DNA of 28,210 nucleotides, from IMG/VR virus record IMGVR_UViG_3300045952_000030, positions 1-28,210 of that record, one strand, 5' to 3'. This DNA comes from a virus. The notes beneath the pieces are model-generated. The model ran no database searches, had not been told where the DNA came from, and worked only from the letters and a program-made list of their open reading frames with translations. Shown here one piece after another: positions 18,678 to 27,278 of this stretch; the stretch's first letter is position 1, and each line of letters starts with the position of its first letter. The position numbers were made by a program, and so were the translations under genes.

Positions 18678-21028
18678 CTAAAGAAGACGATGACCGCACA
18701 GAAACTCTACTGAAACAAATAGTAGAGGATTTCTGGAAGGAAGACCAAGCTACTCGTGAGCGACAAGTGCGTGAATGGCGTCGCTTAAAGTTGCTATGGG
18801 AAGGATTTTCTCGAACATGGTATTCAGAAGTAGCCCATGATTGGAGAATATATGACCCCACCGCTTCAGATGATGGTGGTCAAGAGGATTATTATGATAA
18901 ACCTGTTAATGTTTTCAGAGCTTATCTTGAGTCTATTATTGCTGCTCTTTCTGTTACTGTTCCCGCTATCAAGTGTTTCCCAGATGATGCTGATAACACT
19001 CTTGATAACCTTACAGCTAAAGCGGGCGACAAGATAGCAAAGTTAGTTTACCGTCATAATGATGCGCCATTGCTTTGGTTGCAAGGATTATTTATTTATT
19101 GCACTGAGGGAATGACAGCGGCATATTCCTATTCTAAAGAATCAAAAGAATATGGTGAAGTTAAAGAACCGAAATACGAAAATGTTCCAGAAACGCATCA
19201 ATATACAATTTGCAGCAATTGCCAAACTCGATTAGCTGATGTTGTTCTTAGTGATGCACTTGACGACAGATTTAATCCGTCTGATGAAGACATTCCAACT
19301 CAAGATTTCATTCAACAAGATGAGGAATTATGTCCGGAATGCATGGCAATGATGCAGCCGACATTACAAACAGAACAATTAGTTGTTTCTAGATTAGTTG
19401 GAACTACATCACAACCAAAAGCTAGACAGTGTATCGAAGTTTATGGTGGCTTAAATGTTAAAGTCGCCAATTATGCGCGGAAAACGGCTGATACTCCATA
19501 TCTTATCTGGAGTTTCGAGAGCCATTATTCCGTTGCGCGCGAAAAGTATCCAAATATTCGAAATTGTATTCAACCTGGAGAAAATAGCGGAATTGATTAT
19601 TATGAGAAGTGGGCCAGATTAAGTCCACAGTATCAGGGCGAATGGCCTATGAATTTAGTAACCGAACGTCATGTTTGGTTACGTCCTTGTGCATTTCAAA
19701 CTTTAGATAAAGAAGATGCTGAATTTCTTTTTAAGAAATTTCCTAACGGAGCCAGAGTAATCTTCGTTAATGAGGAGATAGCGGAATATTGCAATGAGTC
19801 TCTTGATGATAAATGGACCCTCACGCAGAATCCGCTTTCCGATTATATCTATTTTGACCCATTAGGAACTCTTTTAACAAGTGTTCAGGAAATTACGAAC
19901 GATATTATTTCATTAACCTTACAGACAATCGAGCACGGAATTCCGCAAACATTTGCTGACCCCGCGGTATTGAATTTTAATCAATATCAGCAGCAGGAAA
20001 CTACTCCCGGCGCGATTTATCCGGCTACTCCAAAATCCGGTAAATCGATGAGCGATGCATTCTATGAAGTTAGGACTGCGACGCTTAGTCAGGAAGTTCT
20101 CCCGTTTGCTAACCAGATTCAAGCCTTGGGTCAAACTGTTTCTGGTGCTCTGCCTTCATTATTTGGAGGAGATATACAGGGAAGTAAAACGGCTTCTCAG
20201 TATTCAATGAGTCGCGCACAGGCATTACAGCGACTTCAGAATACTTGGAAGATGTTTACAATGTGGTGGAAGCAAATTTTTGGAAAAGTAATTCCTGCAT
20301 ATATTGAAGCTGTAGTTGGAGACGAGAAATACGTTGAAAAGGATGCATCAGGCAATTTCATCAACATTGTTATTCATCGAGCCGAATTAGAAGGTAAATT
20401 AGGACAAATTGAACTTGAAGCAAATGAGAACCTCCCCGTTTCATTTGCTCAACAGAAGGATGCGATTATGCAGATGATGCAAACTCAGCATCCTTTAGTT
20501 CAAGAATTATTAATGGCACCAGAAAATTTACCTCTGCTTTATGAAGCTCTTGGTATAGCGGACCTTTATATTCCAGGCCAAGATTCTCGTGATAAACAAT
20601 ACGATGAGATTAAAGTTCTACTTCAAAGTGAACCTATACAGGCTCCACCAGACCCAATGATGATGCAAGAAATGCAGGCTGGAAAACCTGTAGACCCCGC
20701 AATGATGCAACCACAATTGGAACCATCAGTTCCAGTTGATGAATTTGATAATGACCAAATAGAGTTAGAAATTTGTATTAAATGGTTAAATTCTGAGGCT
20801 GGCAAACAAGCTAAAGCTGAAAATCAGCCCGGCTATCAGAATGTAGTATTACATGCAAAAGCACATAAGACTGCAATTCAATTTAAAATGATGGAACAAA
20901 TGCAGCAACAAATGATGGCTAATCCTATGCCTCCTGGTAACGAGAAAGGTGCTAGCTCACCAGAGAGACCAAAAGAAACAGATAAAGAAGCACCCATAAC
21001 TGGAGATGGTGATGTCACTGTTAACTAA
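18674..21028 (+). CDS. Portal protein
   Basis: A 784-residue protein between terminase and scaffold/capsid, the usual place and size of a large podovirus-type portal. It forms the dodecameric ring at the head vertex that the terminase docks on. Supporting segments are the N-terminal helical EDFWKEDQATRERQVREWRR, a conserved-looking NVFRAYLESIIAALSVTVPA, and a long C-terminal helical stretch. Residues 180-183 and 220-223 (CSNC and CPEC) form a zinc-ribbon insertion, uncommon in portals. The C-terminal 150 residues are rich in Gln, Met and Pro (MMQEMQAGKPVDPAMMQ). It overlaps the scaffold gene. Confidence 0.85.
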   Translation: MTKEDDDRTETLLKQIVEDFWKEDQATRERQVREWRRLKLLWEGFSRTWYSEVAHDWRIYDPTASDDGGQEDYYDKPVNVFRAYLESIIAALSVTVPAIKCFPDDADNTLDNLTAKAGDKIAKLVYRHNDAPLLWLQGLFIYCTEGMTAAYSYSKESKEYGEVKEPKYENVPETHQYTICSNCQTRLADVVLSDALDDRFNPSDEDIPTQDFIQQDEELCPECMAMMQPTLQTEQLVVSRLVGTTSQPKARQCIEVYGGLNVKVANYARKTADTPYLIWSFESHYSVAREKYPNIRNCIQPGENSGIDYYEKWARLSPQYQGEWPMNLVTERHVWLRPCAFQTLDKEDAEFLFKKFPNGARVIFVNEEIAEYCNESLDDKWTLTQNPLSDYIYFDPLGTLLTSVQEITNDIISLTLQTIEHGIPQTFADPAVLNFNQYQQQETTPGAIYPATPKSGKSMSDAFYEVRTATLSQEVLPFANQIQALGQTVSGALPSLFGGDIQGSKTASQYSMSRAQALQRLQNTWKMFTMWWKQIFGKVIPAYIEAVVGDEKYVEKDASGNFINIVIHRAELEGKLGQIELEANENLPVSFAQQKDAIMQMMQTQHPLVQELLMAPENLPLLYEALGIADLYIPGQDSRDKQYDEIKVLLQSEPIQAPPDPMMMQEMQAGKPVDPAMMQPQLEPSVPVDEFDNDQIELEICIKWLNSEAGKQAKAENQPGYQNVVLHAKAHKTAIQFKMMEQMQQQMMANPMPPGNEKGASSPERPKETDKEAPITGDGDVTVN

Positions 21029-22325
21029 TATTCTTTTAGCTCCTGAAAATGCGGGTGGTGGAAGTCCTGCGCCTATTGAAGATAAGGGATTAAATCAAGC
21101 GCAGTTGGAAGAAATGTTAAATACTGAAGATGAGTCTGAACAACCAGAAGAAATTGATTTAAAACCTGAAAAGAAAGAAAAAGAGGAGAAAGATGAAGAT
21201 AAAGAACAAGACGAAGAAAAAGGAGAGGATGAAGAAAAGGATGAGGAATCTGAGGAGAAAACTCTCGAAGATGAATTAGAAGAAGATTTAGCACAACCTG
21301 ATGAAGATAAATTAGAAGCTCTTGTTACGCCTGCTCGACGTAAGGATATTCTTGCAAAGTATCCGAATCTTTTTAAAGAATTTCCTTATCTTGAACATGC
21401 TTACTATCGGGAGCAAAAATATACTGAATTATTTCCAAATCCCAAGGATGCCCAAGTTGCATCTGAAAAAGCTCAAACTTGGGATAAATTTGAAGCTGAA
21501 ATCAGTAATGGTGATTTAAAACCAATTCTAACTGCATTAGCAGAACAGGATAAAAACTCATTTCATAGAGTTGCGGATACAATTCTTGAAACAATTCAAG
21601 ATATTGACCCGGTAGTTTCAACTCATATTTATTCAGGAGTCTCTAAGCGCATTATCGAATTGATGGTTGATGCCGGTCGTAAGCAGGGTAATGAATCTCT
21701 TACGGCTGCTGCTCAATTAATGCATCAGTTCTTATTTGGTGCGCGTGAATGGGAACCCCATAAGCCATTACATAGAGAAACTCAGCGTGACCCAAGACTT
21801 GATGAAATTAATACTAGAGAACGACAGTTATTAGAGCGTCAGTTCCAAGGCGCGCGAGACGAAATCGGAACTAAAATCAATAATTCGATTCGAGCTACAA
21901 TCGAACGCCATATTGACCCTAAAGAGTCAATGACAGCTTATCTTAAAGGAAAAGCTGTTGAAGATGTTCTCTTAGATGTTCAAACTCAAATGAAGGGTGA
22001 TGCGAGATTTCAGAAAATCCTCACCCAACTTTGGCAATCGGCAGTAAATAAGGATTTTGATGAGGCAAGTAAGAACGCTATTCGTTCTGCGGTAATGTCT
22101 AAAGCAAAATCGCTGTTGCTCCCAGCCATTCAAAAGGGGCGAAAAACAGCTTTAGGCACTGTAGCACGCAAGGTTGGTAATGAAGTAACTAGACCGGAAA
22201 AATCTGGTCCAACAAAATCTACTGGGAATTCCACATCCCCGATGAATCGTGGAAAGACAGATAAGGAAAAGGCTAGGGCCATTCCGTCTAACGTGTCCAC
22301 TAAGGACTTTTTGTTAGCGGATTAA
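21012..22325 (+). CDS. Capsid scaffolding/assembly protein
   Basis: About 437 residues immediately before the capsid gene. Residues about 30-100 are almost only Glu, Asp and Lys (PEKKEKEEKDEDKEQDEEKG), then a helical middle and a basic C-terminus, typical of phage scaffolds, which bind the capsid protein through a basic C-terminal tail and leave the prohead. The ATG at 21012 has GGAG at suitable distance; one at 21006 is also possible. It overlaps the portal gene slightly. The assignment rests on composition and gene order. Confidence 0.75.
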   Translation: MSLLTNILLAPENAGGGSPAPIEDKGLNQAQLEEMLNTEDESEQPEEIDLKPEKKEKEEKDEDKEQDEEKGEDEEKDEESEEKTLEDELEEDLAQPDEDKLEALVTPARRKDILAKYPNLFKEFPYLEHAYYREQKYTELFPNPKDAQVASEKAQTWDKFEAEISNGDLKPILTALAEQDKNSFHRVADTILETIQDIDPVVSTHIYSGVSKRIIELMVDAGRKQGNESLTAAAQLMHQFLFGAREWEPHKPLHRETQRDPRLDEINTRERQLLERQFQGARDEIGTKINNSIRATIERHIDPKESMTAYLKGKAVEDVLLDVQTQMKGDARFQKILTQLWQSAVNKDFDEASKNAIRSAVMSKAKSLLLPAIQKGRKTALGTVARKVGNEVTRPEKSGPTKSTGNSTSPMNRGKTDKEKARAIPSNVSTKDFLLAD

Positions 22326-22343
22326 CATTCATCGGAGACACAA

Positions 22344-23597
22344 ATGGCAGTTACTGAAACCCAAGTAAATGCTCTCGAATTGGAGAAAGTTCTCCCAAAG
22401 ATTCGAGTTGCATTTGAACGGGATGATAAGTTCTATGCTAGTATCGCAAAGCGCGATGTAGAGAAAATCTCTAATCGCCAGATGCGAGTTCCATTAGAAC
22501 TTCGTCCCGGCGGTTCGTTCGGATACTTTGATGCAGATGGTGGTGATTTAGGTCGTGGTGGTGGTCCTACGTGGGATAAGGCAGTTCTCAATTGTGTATT
22601 CTTGTCAGAGAACATTGAATACACAAAGTTAACTGATTGGTCCACGGATAGTGACCGTAAATCAATCGCATCTGCTACTCGTAAATTAACTGCTTCTGCA
22701 TTACTTGAGCTTCGTAGGCAATTAGATGCTCAGATGATGCAGGATGGTAGCGGTGTTATCGGAACTGTTGACACTCCCACTGCTTCAGCAACTTCTGACA
22801 GTGTTCTCATGGAGAATGACTTTGGCGTTAGGTTAATGCGCTTTGGTCAGGAAGTTCAGATTTTCGATTCAACTCTCGCTACTAATCGTGGTTCTGCTAC
22901 GATTACTACTTGGGATGTTGAAAACAAGACGGTAGTTTTAACTCCTTCGACTACTGGTCTTGTTGCCGGTGATAAGATTGTGACTAAGGGTATCGCTAGT
23001 CCCAGTTCTTATCCCGCGCTGTATGGTGTTCCATACCATCACAGTGCAGCATCAACGGGAACTTGGTTAGGATTCTCGCGCGCTGCTACTCCTGAAATTC
23101 GTAGCAATCGTGTGAATGCTGCTAGTGACCCGTTAACGTTACCTTTACCGCGACTCGTTATCAATAAGATTGGTAATCGAGTTGGTATTGATAACGACTT
23201 CAAGCCTGTTGCATGGTGTCATCCTGCACAAAAACAGGCTTATGAAGAAATTGGTCAGCTTATCTCCAACATCTATATCGATAAAAAGTCTACGGGCGAA
23301 GGCTCATTAGACCTTTATTTCGATAAGATGCAGATGGCTGGTGCGCCAGTTTCTCCATCTTTCAACTGGAACACTTCACGCATCGATTTCGTGAATAACG
23401 ATGTCTGGGGCCGTGCCGAGATTTACCCCATTGGTTTCTATAAGACTGATGGGCGTAACATCTTTGAAATCCGCGGCGCATCTGGTGGTGTTGCTACTGC
23501 GGAAATCTTCTACATGTGTGTCGGTATGCAGACTTTCGTAGGAAATCCTGCTGCTACCGGCTACATTGATAACCTTGCTGTTCCTTCGGGGTATTAA
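22344..23597 (+). CDS. Major capsid protein
   Basis: A 417-residue protein after a strong ribosome site (CGGAGACACAA). It has an HK97-type pattern: an N-terminal helix-rich arm (NALELEKVLPKIRVAFERDD), an extended-loop-like stretch rich in Gly (GGSFGYFDADGGDLGRGGG), a spine-like helical segment (RKLTASALLELRRQLDAQMM), a beta-rich insertion around residues 140-210, and the C-terminal P-loop and A-domain-like part (FEIRGASGGVATAEIFYMCV). It should form the icosahedral shell. GC and codon use are richer than in flanking small genes, as expected for a highly expressed gene. Position and length make this secure; the sub-family is not known. Confidence 0.85.
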   Translation: MAVTETQVNALELEKVLPKIRVAFERDDKFYASIAKRDVEKISNRQMRVPLELRPGGSFGYFDADGGDLGRGGGPTWDKAVLNCVFLSENIEYTKLTDWSTDSDRKSIASATRKLTASALLELRRQLDAQMMQDGSGVIGTVDTPTASATSDSVLMENDFGVRLMRFGQEVQIFDSTLATNRGSATITTWDVENKTVVLTPSTTGLVAGDKIVTKGIASPSSYPALYGVPYHHSAASTGTWLGFSRAATPEIRSNRVNAASDPLTLPLPRLVINKIGNRVGIDNDFKPVAWCHPAQKQAYEEIGQLISNIYIDKKSTGEGSLDLYFDKMQMAGAPVSPSFNWNTSRIDFVNNDVWGRAEIYPIGFYKTDGRNIFEIRGASGGVATAEIFYMCVGMQTFVGNPAATGYIDNLAVPSGY

Positions 23598-23599
23598 TA

Positions 23600-23818
23600 A
23601 TGGCAGCCACACTTACTGTCACCGGCTACACTGGACCCGGCCAAACGTTAACAGCGAAAGTATTCACTAACGTATTGGCATTCCATGTAGATACACCAAC
23701 TAGTATGCTTTCTTTCACTCAGAGTGGAAGTCAGCAGACTACCTACGTAGATATTACTGCTGCTACTACGGTCACTGCGACTAAGAGCGGAACTACGTGG
23801 ACTTTGACGATTAGCTAG
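23600..23818 (+). CDS. Small head/decoration-type protein, 72 aa
   Basis: Starts MAATLTVTGYTGPGQTLTAK two bases after the capsid stop. All-beta and Thr/Ser-rich with little charge (TAATTVTATKSGTTWTLTIS). This composition and position fit a capsid decoration or head-completion protein. No motif gives more. Its ribosome site lies in the capsid stop region. Confidence 0.6.
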   Translation: MAATLTVTGYTGPGQTLTAKVFTNVLAFHVDTPTSMLSFTQSGSQQTTYVDITAATTVTATKSGTTWTLTIS

Positions 23819-23828
23819 GAAGGCTGAA

Positions 23829-24131
23829 ATGTTTTCGGGCCTAACTACTAAGTTAAGTGAAGAAACTCTTGCTTTAGGAACCACCATCTATCCTAAAGCA
23901 GATTTACTTCACGTTACGGATACTACATCAACGACGGTGCTTGCCACTATTTCCCCTGCCTTTGGTGGGGGATTTAGTGGTTGCCACGTCATTGTAAATC
24001 GAAGTGGTAACAGCATCACTACTGTTACTACTGGAAATATTGCTACAGCTATAACTATCGGTCAAAACGTGGCCGTGCTTGTAGCTTATAGCAAGTTAAC
24101 TAACAAATTCTATATGGGAGCATTGGCGTAA
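23829..24131 (+). CDS. Beta-rich virion protein, paralogue A
   Basis: A 100-residue protein starting MFSGLTTKLSEETLALGTTI after GGAAGGCTGAA. The C-terminal half (TTVTTGNIATAITIGQNVAV, then LVAYSKLTNKFYMG) is clearly related to the next gene, with TTVTTGNIAxA, QNV and a Y..xTxKxY end in the same order. Such proteins are often surface decorations or short fibre modules on the head. Function inferred only from position and composition. Confidence 0.6.
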   Translation: MFSGLTTKLSEETLALGTTIYPKADLLHVTDTTSTTVLATISPAFGGGFSGCHVIVNRSGNSITTVTTGNIATAITIGQNVAVLVAYSKLTNKFYMGALA

Positions 24132-24132
24132 G

Positions 24133-24453
24133 ATGTCTGACTTGCTTTCAGCTAATTTCGCTACTGTCCAGAGCAATCAGCAGCCAGCACCTAACACCAT
24201 TGCTGCTGCTACTACGATTGCTCCACAGACGTTAAATACGATTGTGACTGGCACGACGGCTGTTCAGAATATTACGCCGCCGGTAACAGGTCAGCATCTG
24301 TTGTTTTTAACGTTTACGGATGCTACTCCGGGCACTACAGTTACTACAGGTAATATTGCAAATGCTGTAGTGCCTACTCAGAACGTGCCCAGCATGTTCC
24401 TCTACAATCCAAATACTGCAAAGTATTATGGATGGGCTAACAACTTAACGTAA
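24133..24453 (+). CDS. Beta-rich virion protein, paralogue B
   Basis: A 106-residue protein starting MSDLLSANFATVQSNQQPAP, nearly abutting its paralogue. It shares TTVTTGNIANA, QNV and LYNPNTAKYYG with it, indicating a tandem duplication followed by divergence, mostly in the N-terminal halves. A Thr/Ala-rich N-terminal segment may attach to the capsid. The stop TAA is part of a TAAGGAG ribosome site that appears to serve the methyltransferase gene downstream. Confidence 0.6.
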   Translation: MSDLLSANFATVQSNQQPAPNTIAAATTIAPQTLNTIVTGTTAVQNITPPVTGQHLLFLTFTDATPGTTVTTGNIANAVVPTQNVPSMFLYNPNTAKYYGWANNLT

Positions 24454-24457
24454 GGAG

Positions 24458-24534
24458 ATTGGGGGAGCAACTAAGTCTAGCTAGGTAAAGTGTTCGCGCG
24501 CTGGCCTTAGCATAAGACAAGTTGCTCTCCCAAT
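24458..24534 (+). promoter_or_regulatory. 77-bp hairpin between Shine-Dalgarno and start codon
   Basis: Arms 24458-24472 and 24520-24534 pair over 15 bp with a single G-U that is allowed on the plus (coding) strand. AAGGAG (24452-24457) ends exactly where the stem starts; ATTTAT (24535-24540) and the ATG of the methyltransferase follow exactly where it ends. Folded, the spacer from AAGGAG to ATG is six bases; unfolded, over 80. No other ribosome site is seen before that ATG. The interior carries CTAAG/CTTAG and a CGCGCG…GCCTTA core shared with the hairpin at 7748-7824. Confidence 0.65.
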
Positions 24535-24540
24535 ATTTAT

Positions 24541-25119
24541 ATGAATATCGAAAGAGCATTATCTATTGATGGATGGATGTCGGAAGCTGAATTAAAGTTT
24601 CTGGCAAATCACGCCCAAACATCTAGATTAATTATTGAATTTGGTTGTTGGAAGGGACGCTCTACAAGAGCATTAGCAGATAATACTAATGGATTAATAT
24701 TTGCTGTAGACCCCTGGAATGGAATCTATTATGCAGATAATGATACCGTTCATGGAATTAGAACTGATGTGTTTCCAGAATTTGAAACCAATCTAAAAGA
24801 TAAAATTGATGCTCGTGTAGTAATTCCATTTAGAAAATATTCTGAAGATTTTTATACATCTTGGAGTCCTGATTTCATTTTCATTGACGGGGACCATCGT
24901 TACGAAACTGTTAAGAAAGATATCCTTTTAGCAATGGAATTACTCAGGGAAGGTGGGGTATTAGCAGGACATGATTACACACATAGAGATTGGCCCGGCG
25001 TAAAGAAAGCTGTTGATGAAATATTTCCCAATGTTAACTTAGTAGATTCTATTTGGTGGATACATGTCTCCAAAGATTATGATAGCAATACCTACAATGG
25101 AAATGGGAAGGCAAGCTAA
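24541..25119 (+). CDS. SAM-dependent methyltransferase (class I)
   Basis: A 192-residue protein with the class I methyltransferase pattern: motif I IIEFGCWKGRST (31-42) for S-adenosylmethionine, acidic Asp57 in FAVDPWNG, and FIFIDGDHRYE (112-122) as the motif IV-like strand with possible metal-binding Asp/His, then VLAGHDY (140-146). This resembles the Methyltransf_24 group. The substrate is unknown; O-methylation of a sugar would fit the glycosyltransferase that follows with 56-nt overlap. Translation seems to depend on the hairpin-bridged ribosome site upstream. Confidence 0.8.
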   Translation: MNIERALSIDGWMSEAELKFLANHAQTSRLIIEFGCWKGRSTRALADNTNGLIFAVDPWNGIYYADNDTVHGIRTDVFPEFETNLKDKIDARVVIPFRKYSEDFYTSWSPDFIFIDGDHRYETVKKDILLAMELLREGGVLAGHDYTHRDWPGVKKAVDEIFPNVNLVDSIWWIHVSKDYDSNTYNGNGKAS

Positions 25120-25825
25120 ATTTTGGGGATGGTTTTTATGCATTGATAAACCGGATGGAACAACAGTTTCGATGTCTCATGGACAGTCGCCCGCGCAAAA
25201 TCGAAATATTCTTATTCGACAGGCGCTAGAACATAATTGCACTCATATTTTCTTCGTCGATGATGATGTTCTCATTCCACAAGATGCTTTAAAAAGATTG
25301 CTTGCGCATGATAAAGATATTGTTTCAGGTCTTTATTTAATGCGTAATTTTCCACATGCTCCTATTGCATTTAATGTAGCAATGAAGGATGGAAAATGTA
25401 GATTTAAGTTTTTAAATAATGAGGAAACTGGATTAATTGAAGTTGTAAATTTTGGATTAGGATGCTGTTTAATTAAGACTGATGTATTTAGAAAGATGCC
25501 CGACCCGTGGATTAGAATTGGGCAATTAAATACACAAGAATGGAACGACGATATTGATTTTTTCAATCGTGCTAGAGGTGATTATGATTATCATCTTTGG
25601 CTTGATTTGGACGTTAGATGCGGTCATATGGGAACGGTAGTCATTTGGCCCGAATATAAAGAAGATAAGGGAATCTGGTTAACAAGTTATGATACACAGG
25701 GAGCAGGACATGCATCATTTTATGCAGCTACTCCTCAACAAATTTATGGTAGCGATGAATATGAAAAGATGTTAGAAGCAAGAAAGCACTTAGTTACGGT
25801 GGATTTAAGTCATGGAAAGAATTGA
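25064..25825 (+). CDS. GT-A-type glycosyltransferase-like protein
   Basis: A 253-residue protein starting MSPKIMIAIPTMEMGRQAKF. It has the Rossmann-like nucleotide-sugar fold of family-2-type glycosyltransferases: IAIPTME strand, QNRNILIRQALEHNCTHIFF, then the DDD (66-68) metal-binding motif in FFVDDDVLI, followed by GLYLMR and a later acidic DDIDFFNRA. It might glycosylate a virion protein or host surface polymer. Overlaps the methyltransferase and the next gene, implying a joint pathway. The donor and acceptor are not predictable. Confidence 0.75.
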   Translation: MSPKIMIAIPTMEMGRQAKFWGWFLCIDKPDGTTVSMSHGQSPAQNRNILIRQALEHNCTHIFFVDDDVLIPQDALKRLLAHDKDIVSGLYLMRNFPHAPIAFNVAMKDGKCRFKFLNNEETGLIEVVNFGLGCCLIKTDVFRKMPDPWIRIGQLNTQEWNDDIDFFNRARGDYDYHLWLDLDVRCGHMGTVVIWPEYKEDKGIWLTSYDTQGAGHASFYAATPQQIYGSDEYEKMLEARKHLVTVDLSHGKN

Positions 25826-26363
25826 GGATTTGAATCAAAGATTAATTGATACCTATGGATTAGATACGTCATCATCTGACCCAATATGGCGTATAGTCTA
25901 TGCATGGGACCAATTTGAACATAGATATGGAGAGTATGAAGATAGAACATCTTCTGGATTATTCATTCGGCGTGTAACGGAAACTAGACTTGTTCCAAAA
26001 TATCGTCAATGGATTAGAGAAGGATATTATGTTCTTGAGAATCTTTGTGTAGTTCCGGTATCTCAATTAATGGATTTACCAGCTACAAAGGTTTCTTACG
26101 AACCTATCTTCGTTTATCAAAATTTTACGAAAAATATTCCACTTCCACCAATTTGGTCAGTTACTAAATTAGTAATTGATGGTGTTCATTTAGCAATGGG
26201 CAAAAGAAATGGTTATGCAAGATATAAAGATATGGATATAAAAGAAAGAGAAAAAGAATTCCAAGAAATGTATGATTATCTCTATGGTGATGCAACTGAT
26301 TTGACAGATGCATTAAGGAATAGAGAAGCAATTGTAGTTCCCGGTTCTAAGGAGATTAATTAA
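25812..26363 (+). CDS. Hypothetical protein, 183 aa
   Basis: Starts MERIEDLNQRLIDTYGLDTS, and is rich in aromatic and charged residues (WRIVYAWDQFEHRYGEYEDR). A helical C-terminus follows (KEREKEFQEMYDYLYGDATD). No cysteine motif, signal peptide or membrane span. Overlaps the glycosyltransferase by 14 nt. I recall similar proteins next to capsid/connector genes in metagenomic phages but cannot name a family. It could be a virion or regulatory protein. Confidence 0.65.
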   Translation: MERIEDLNQRLIDTYGLDTSSSDPIWRIVYAWDQFEHRYGEYEDRTSSGLFIRRVTETRLVPKYRQWIREGYYVLENLCVVPVSQLMDLPATKVSYEPIFVYQNFTKNIPLPPIWSVTKLVIDGVHLAMGKRNGYARYKDMDIKEREKEFQEMYDYLYGDATDLTDALRNREAIVVPGSKEIN

Positions 26364-26365
26364 TC

Positions 26366-27052
26366 ATGGCATTAGGTGTTGGTGCTTTCAGGGCTGCGCG
26401 TCGTAGAACAATTCGTGCGCCAGTTAATCCAATCGATAAATGCACGTTAGTAAGCATTTTTCCAAGAGATGTCCATGAAAGGAAATTAACACTTCAGCCG
26501 GGAGAATTTCATATTCCGGCTGGCTCGTATGAAAATCCGTCATTACTTGTAATCGGTCCATCTAGTTGGTGGAGAGATGTTGGTGATGATGAGCCATTAC
26601 TTGAAATTCCTCAAAGTTCTTCAGTAATGGCAGAATCGATTGTAAGAGATTATCTTACAGGCATGATTGCTTGTAATATGCGAGATTCTATGCCGGGATT
26701 ATTTTGGCTTCCTGGTGAAGTTCTCGTTGAAGAATTAAAATTAAAGTATAAGCCTACTTTTGATAAAGCGCATAATGCTCAACTTAATTATTGGAGTAAT
26801 TTAATTAGGTTAGCTGACGCTCTTTGGGCTAGAACTCAGGGAAATCCACTTGCAGTTCCTGATATGGCTAAATTAGCATGTCATGAATTAAAGCAGGCTC
26901 GTGATTGGGCAAAGACTTTCGTAGCTCAAGAAGTTGTTAGATGCGTCGCGTGCGGTTCAATTAGAAATCCTGCCTTTCCTGTTTGTCCAACTTGTAAGGC
27001 AGTAATTGACCCAGATAAAGCTAAGGAACTTAAGATTAAGTTCGCGGAGTAA
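26366..27052 (+). CDS. Hypothetical protein with C-terminal zinc ribbon, 228 aa
   Basis: Starts MALGVGAFRAARRRTIRAPV. An N-terminal basic segment and beta-rich region (CTLVSIFPRDVHERKLTLQP) precede a helical core. The last 40 residues hold CVACGS and CPTCK, a zinc-ribbon pair, followed by a Lys-rich helix. Two bases separate it from the preceding stop. Likely virion- or DNA-associated; not recognised. Confidence 0.65.
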   Translation: MALGVGAFRAARRRTIRAPVNPIDKCTLVSIFPRDVHERKLTLQPGEFHIPAGSYENPSLLVIGPSSWWRDVGDDEPLLEIPQSSSVMAESIVRDYLTGMIACNMRDSMPGLFWLPGEVLVEELKLKYKPTFDKAHNAQLNYWSNLIRLADALWARTQGNPLAVPDMAKLACHELKQARDWAKTFVAQEVVRCVACGSIRNPAFPVCPTCKAVIDPDKAKELKIKFAE

Positions 27053-27056
27053 ATAT

Positions 27057-27275
27057 ATGGATATTGGTGAAACAGTTGAAGCTCTTAAAGCTGGTAAAAA
27101 AGTTGTAAGAAGTGGATGGAATGGTAAGAACATGTGGTTGGAACTTCAAGTTCCTGATGCGCATTCTAAAATGAGTCTTCCGTATGTTTATATGAAAACT
27201 GCGGATAATCATTTAGTTCCGTGGCTTTGCTCACAAACTGATTTGCTTGCAACTGATTGGTCAGTTGTGGAGTAA
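27057..27275 (+). CDS. DUF2829 / Tad2-like protein (possible anti-Thoeris)
   Basis: A 72-residue protein starting MDIGETVEALKAGKKVVRSG. It carries the hallmarks of DUF2829: GWNGKNMWL (20-28), LPYVYMKTAD (41-50) and PWLCSQTDLLATDW (55-68). Tad2, an oligomeric phage protein that sequesters the signal made by Thoeris defence, belongs to this family. The function here is therefore likely signal sponging, but not all DUF2829 proteins have been tested and this one lies among head genes rather than in an early operon. The start at 27057 is favoured by GGAGTAAATAT; the longer frame would overlap the upstream gene. Confidence 0.8.
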   Translation: MDIGETVEALKAGKKVVRSGWNGKNMWLELQVPDAHSKMSLPYVYMKTADNHLVPWLCSQTDLLATDWSVVE

Positions 27276-27278
27276 CTA

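Noticed and set aside
24458-24534. tRNA or tRNA-like gene
   Set aside because: Length (77) and long terminal stem recall a tRNA, but there is no T-loop, no anticodon arm of correct size and the terminal stem is 15 bp.
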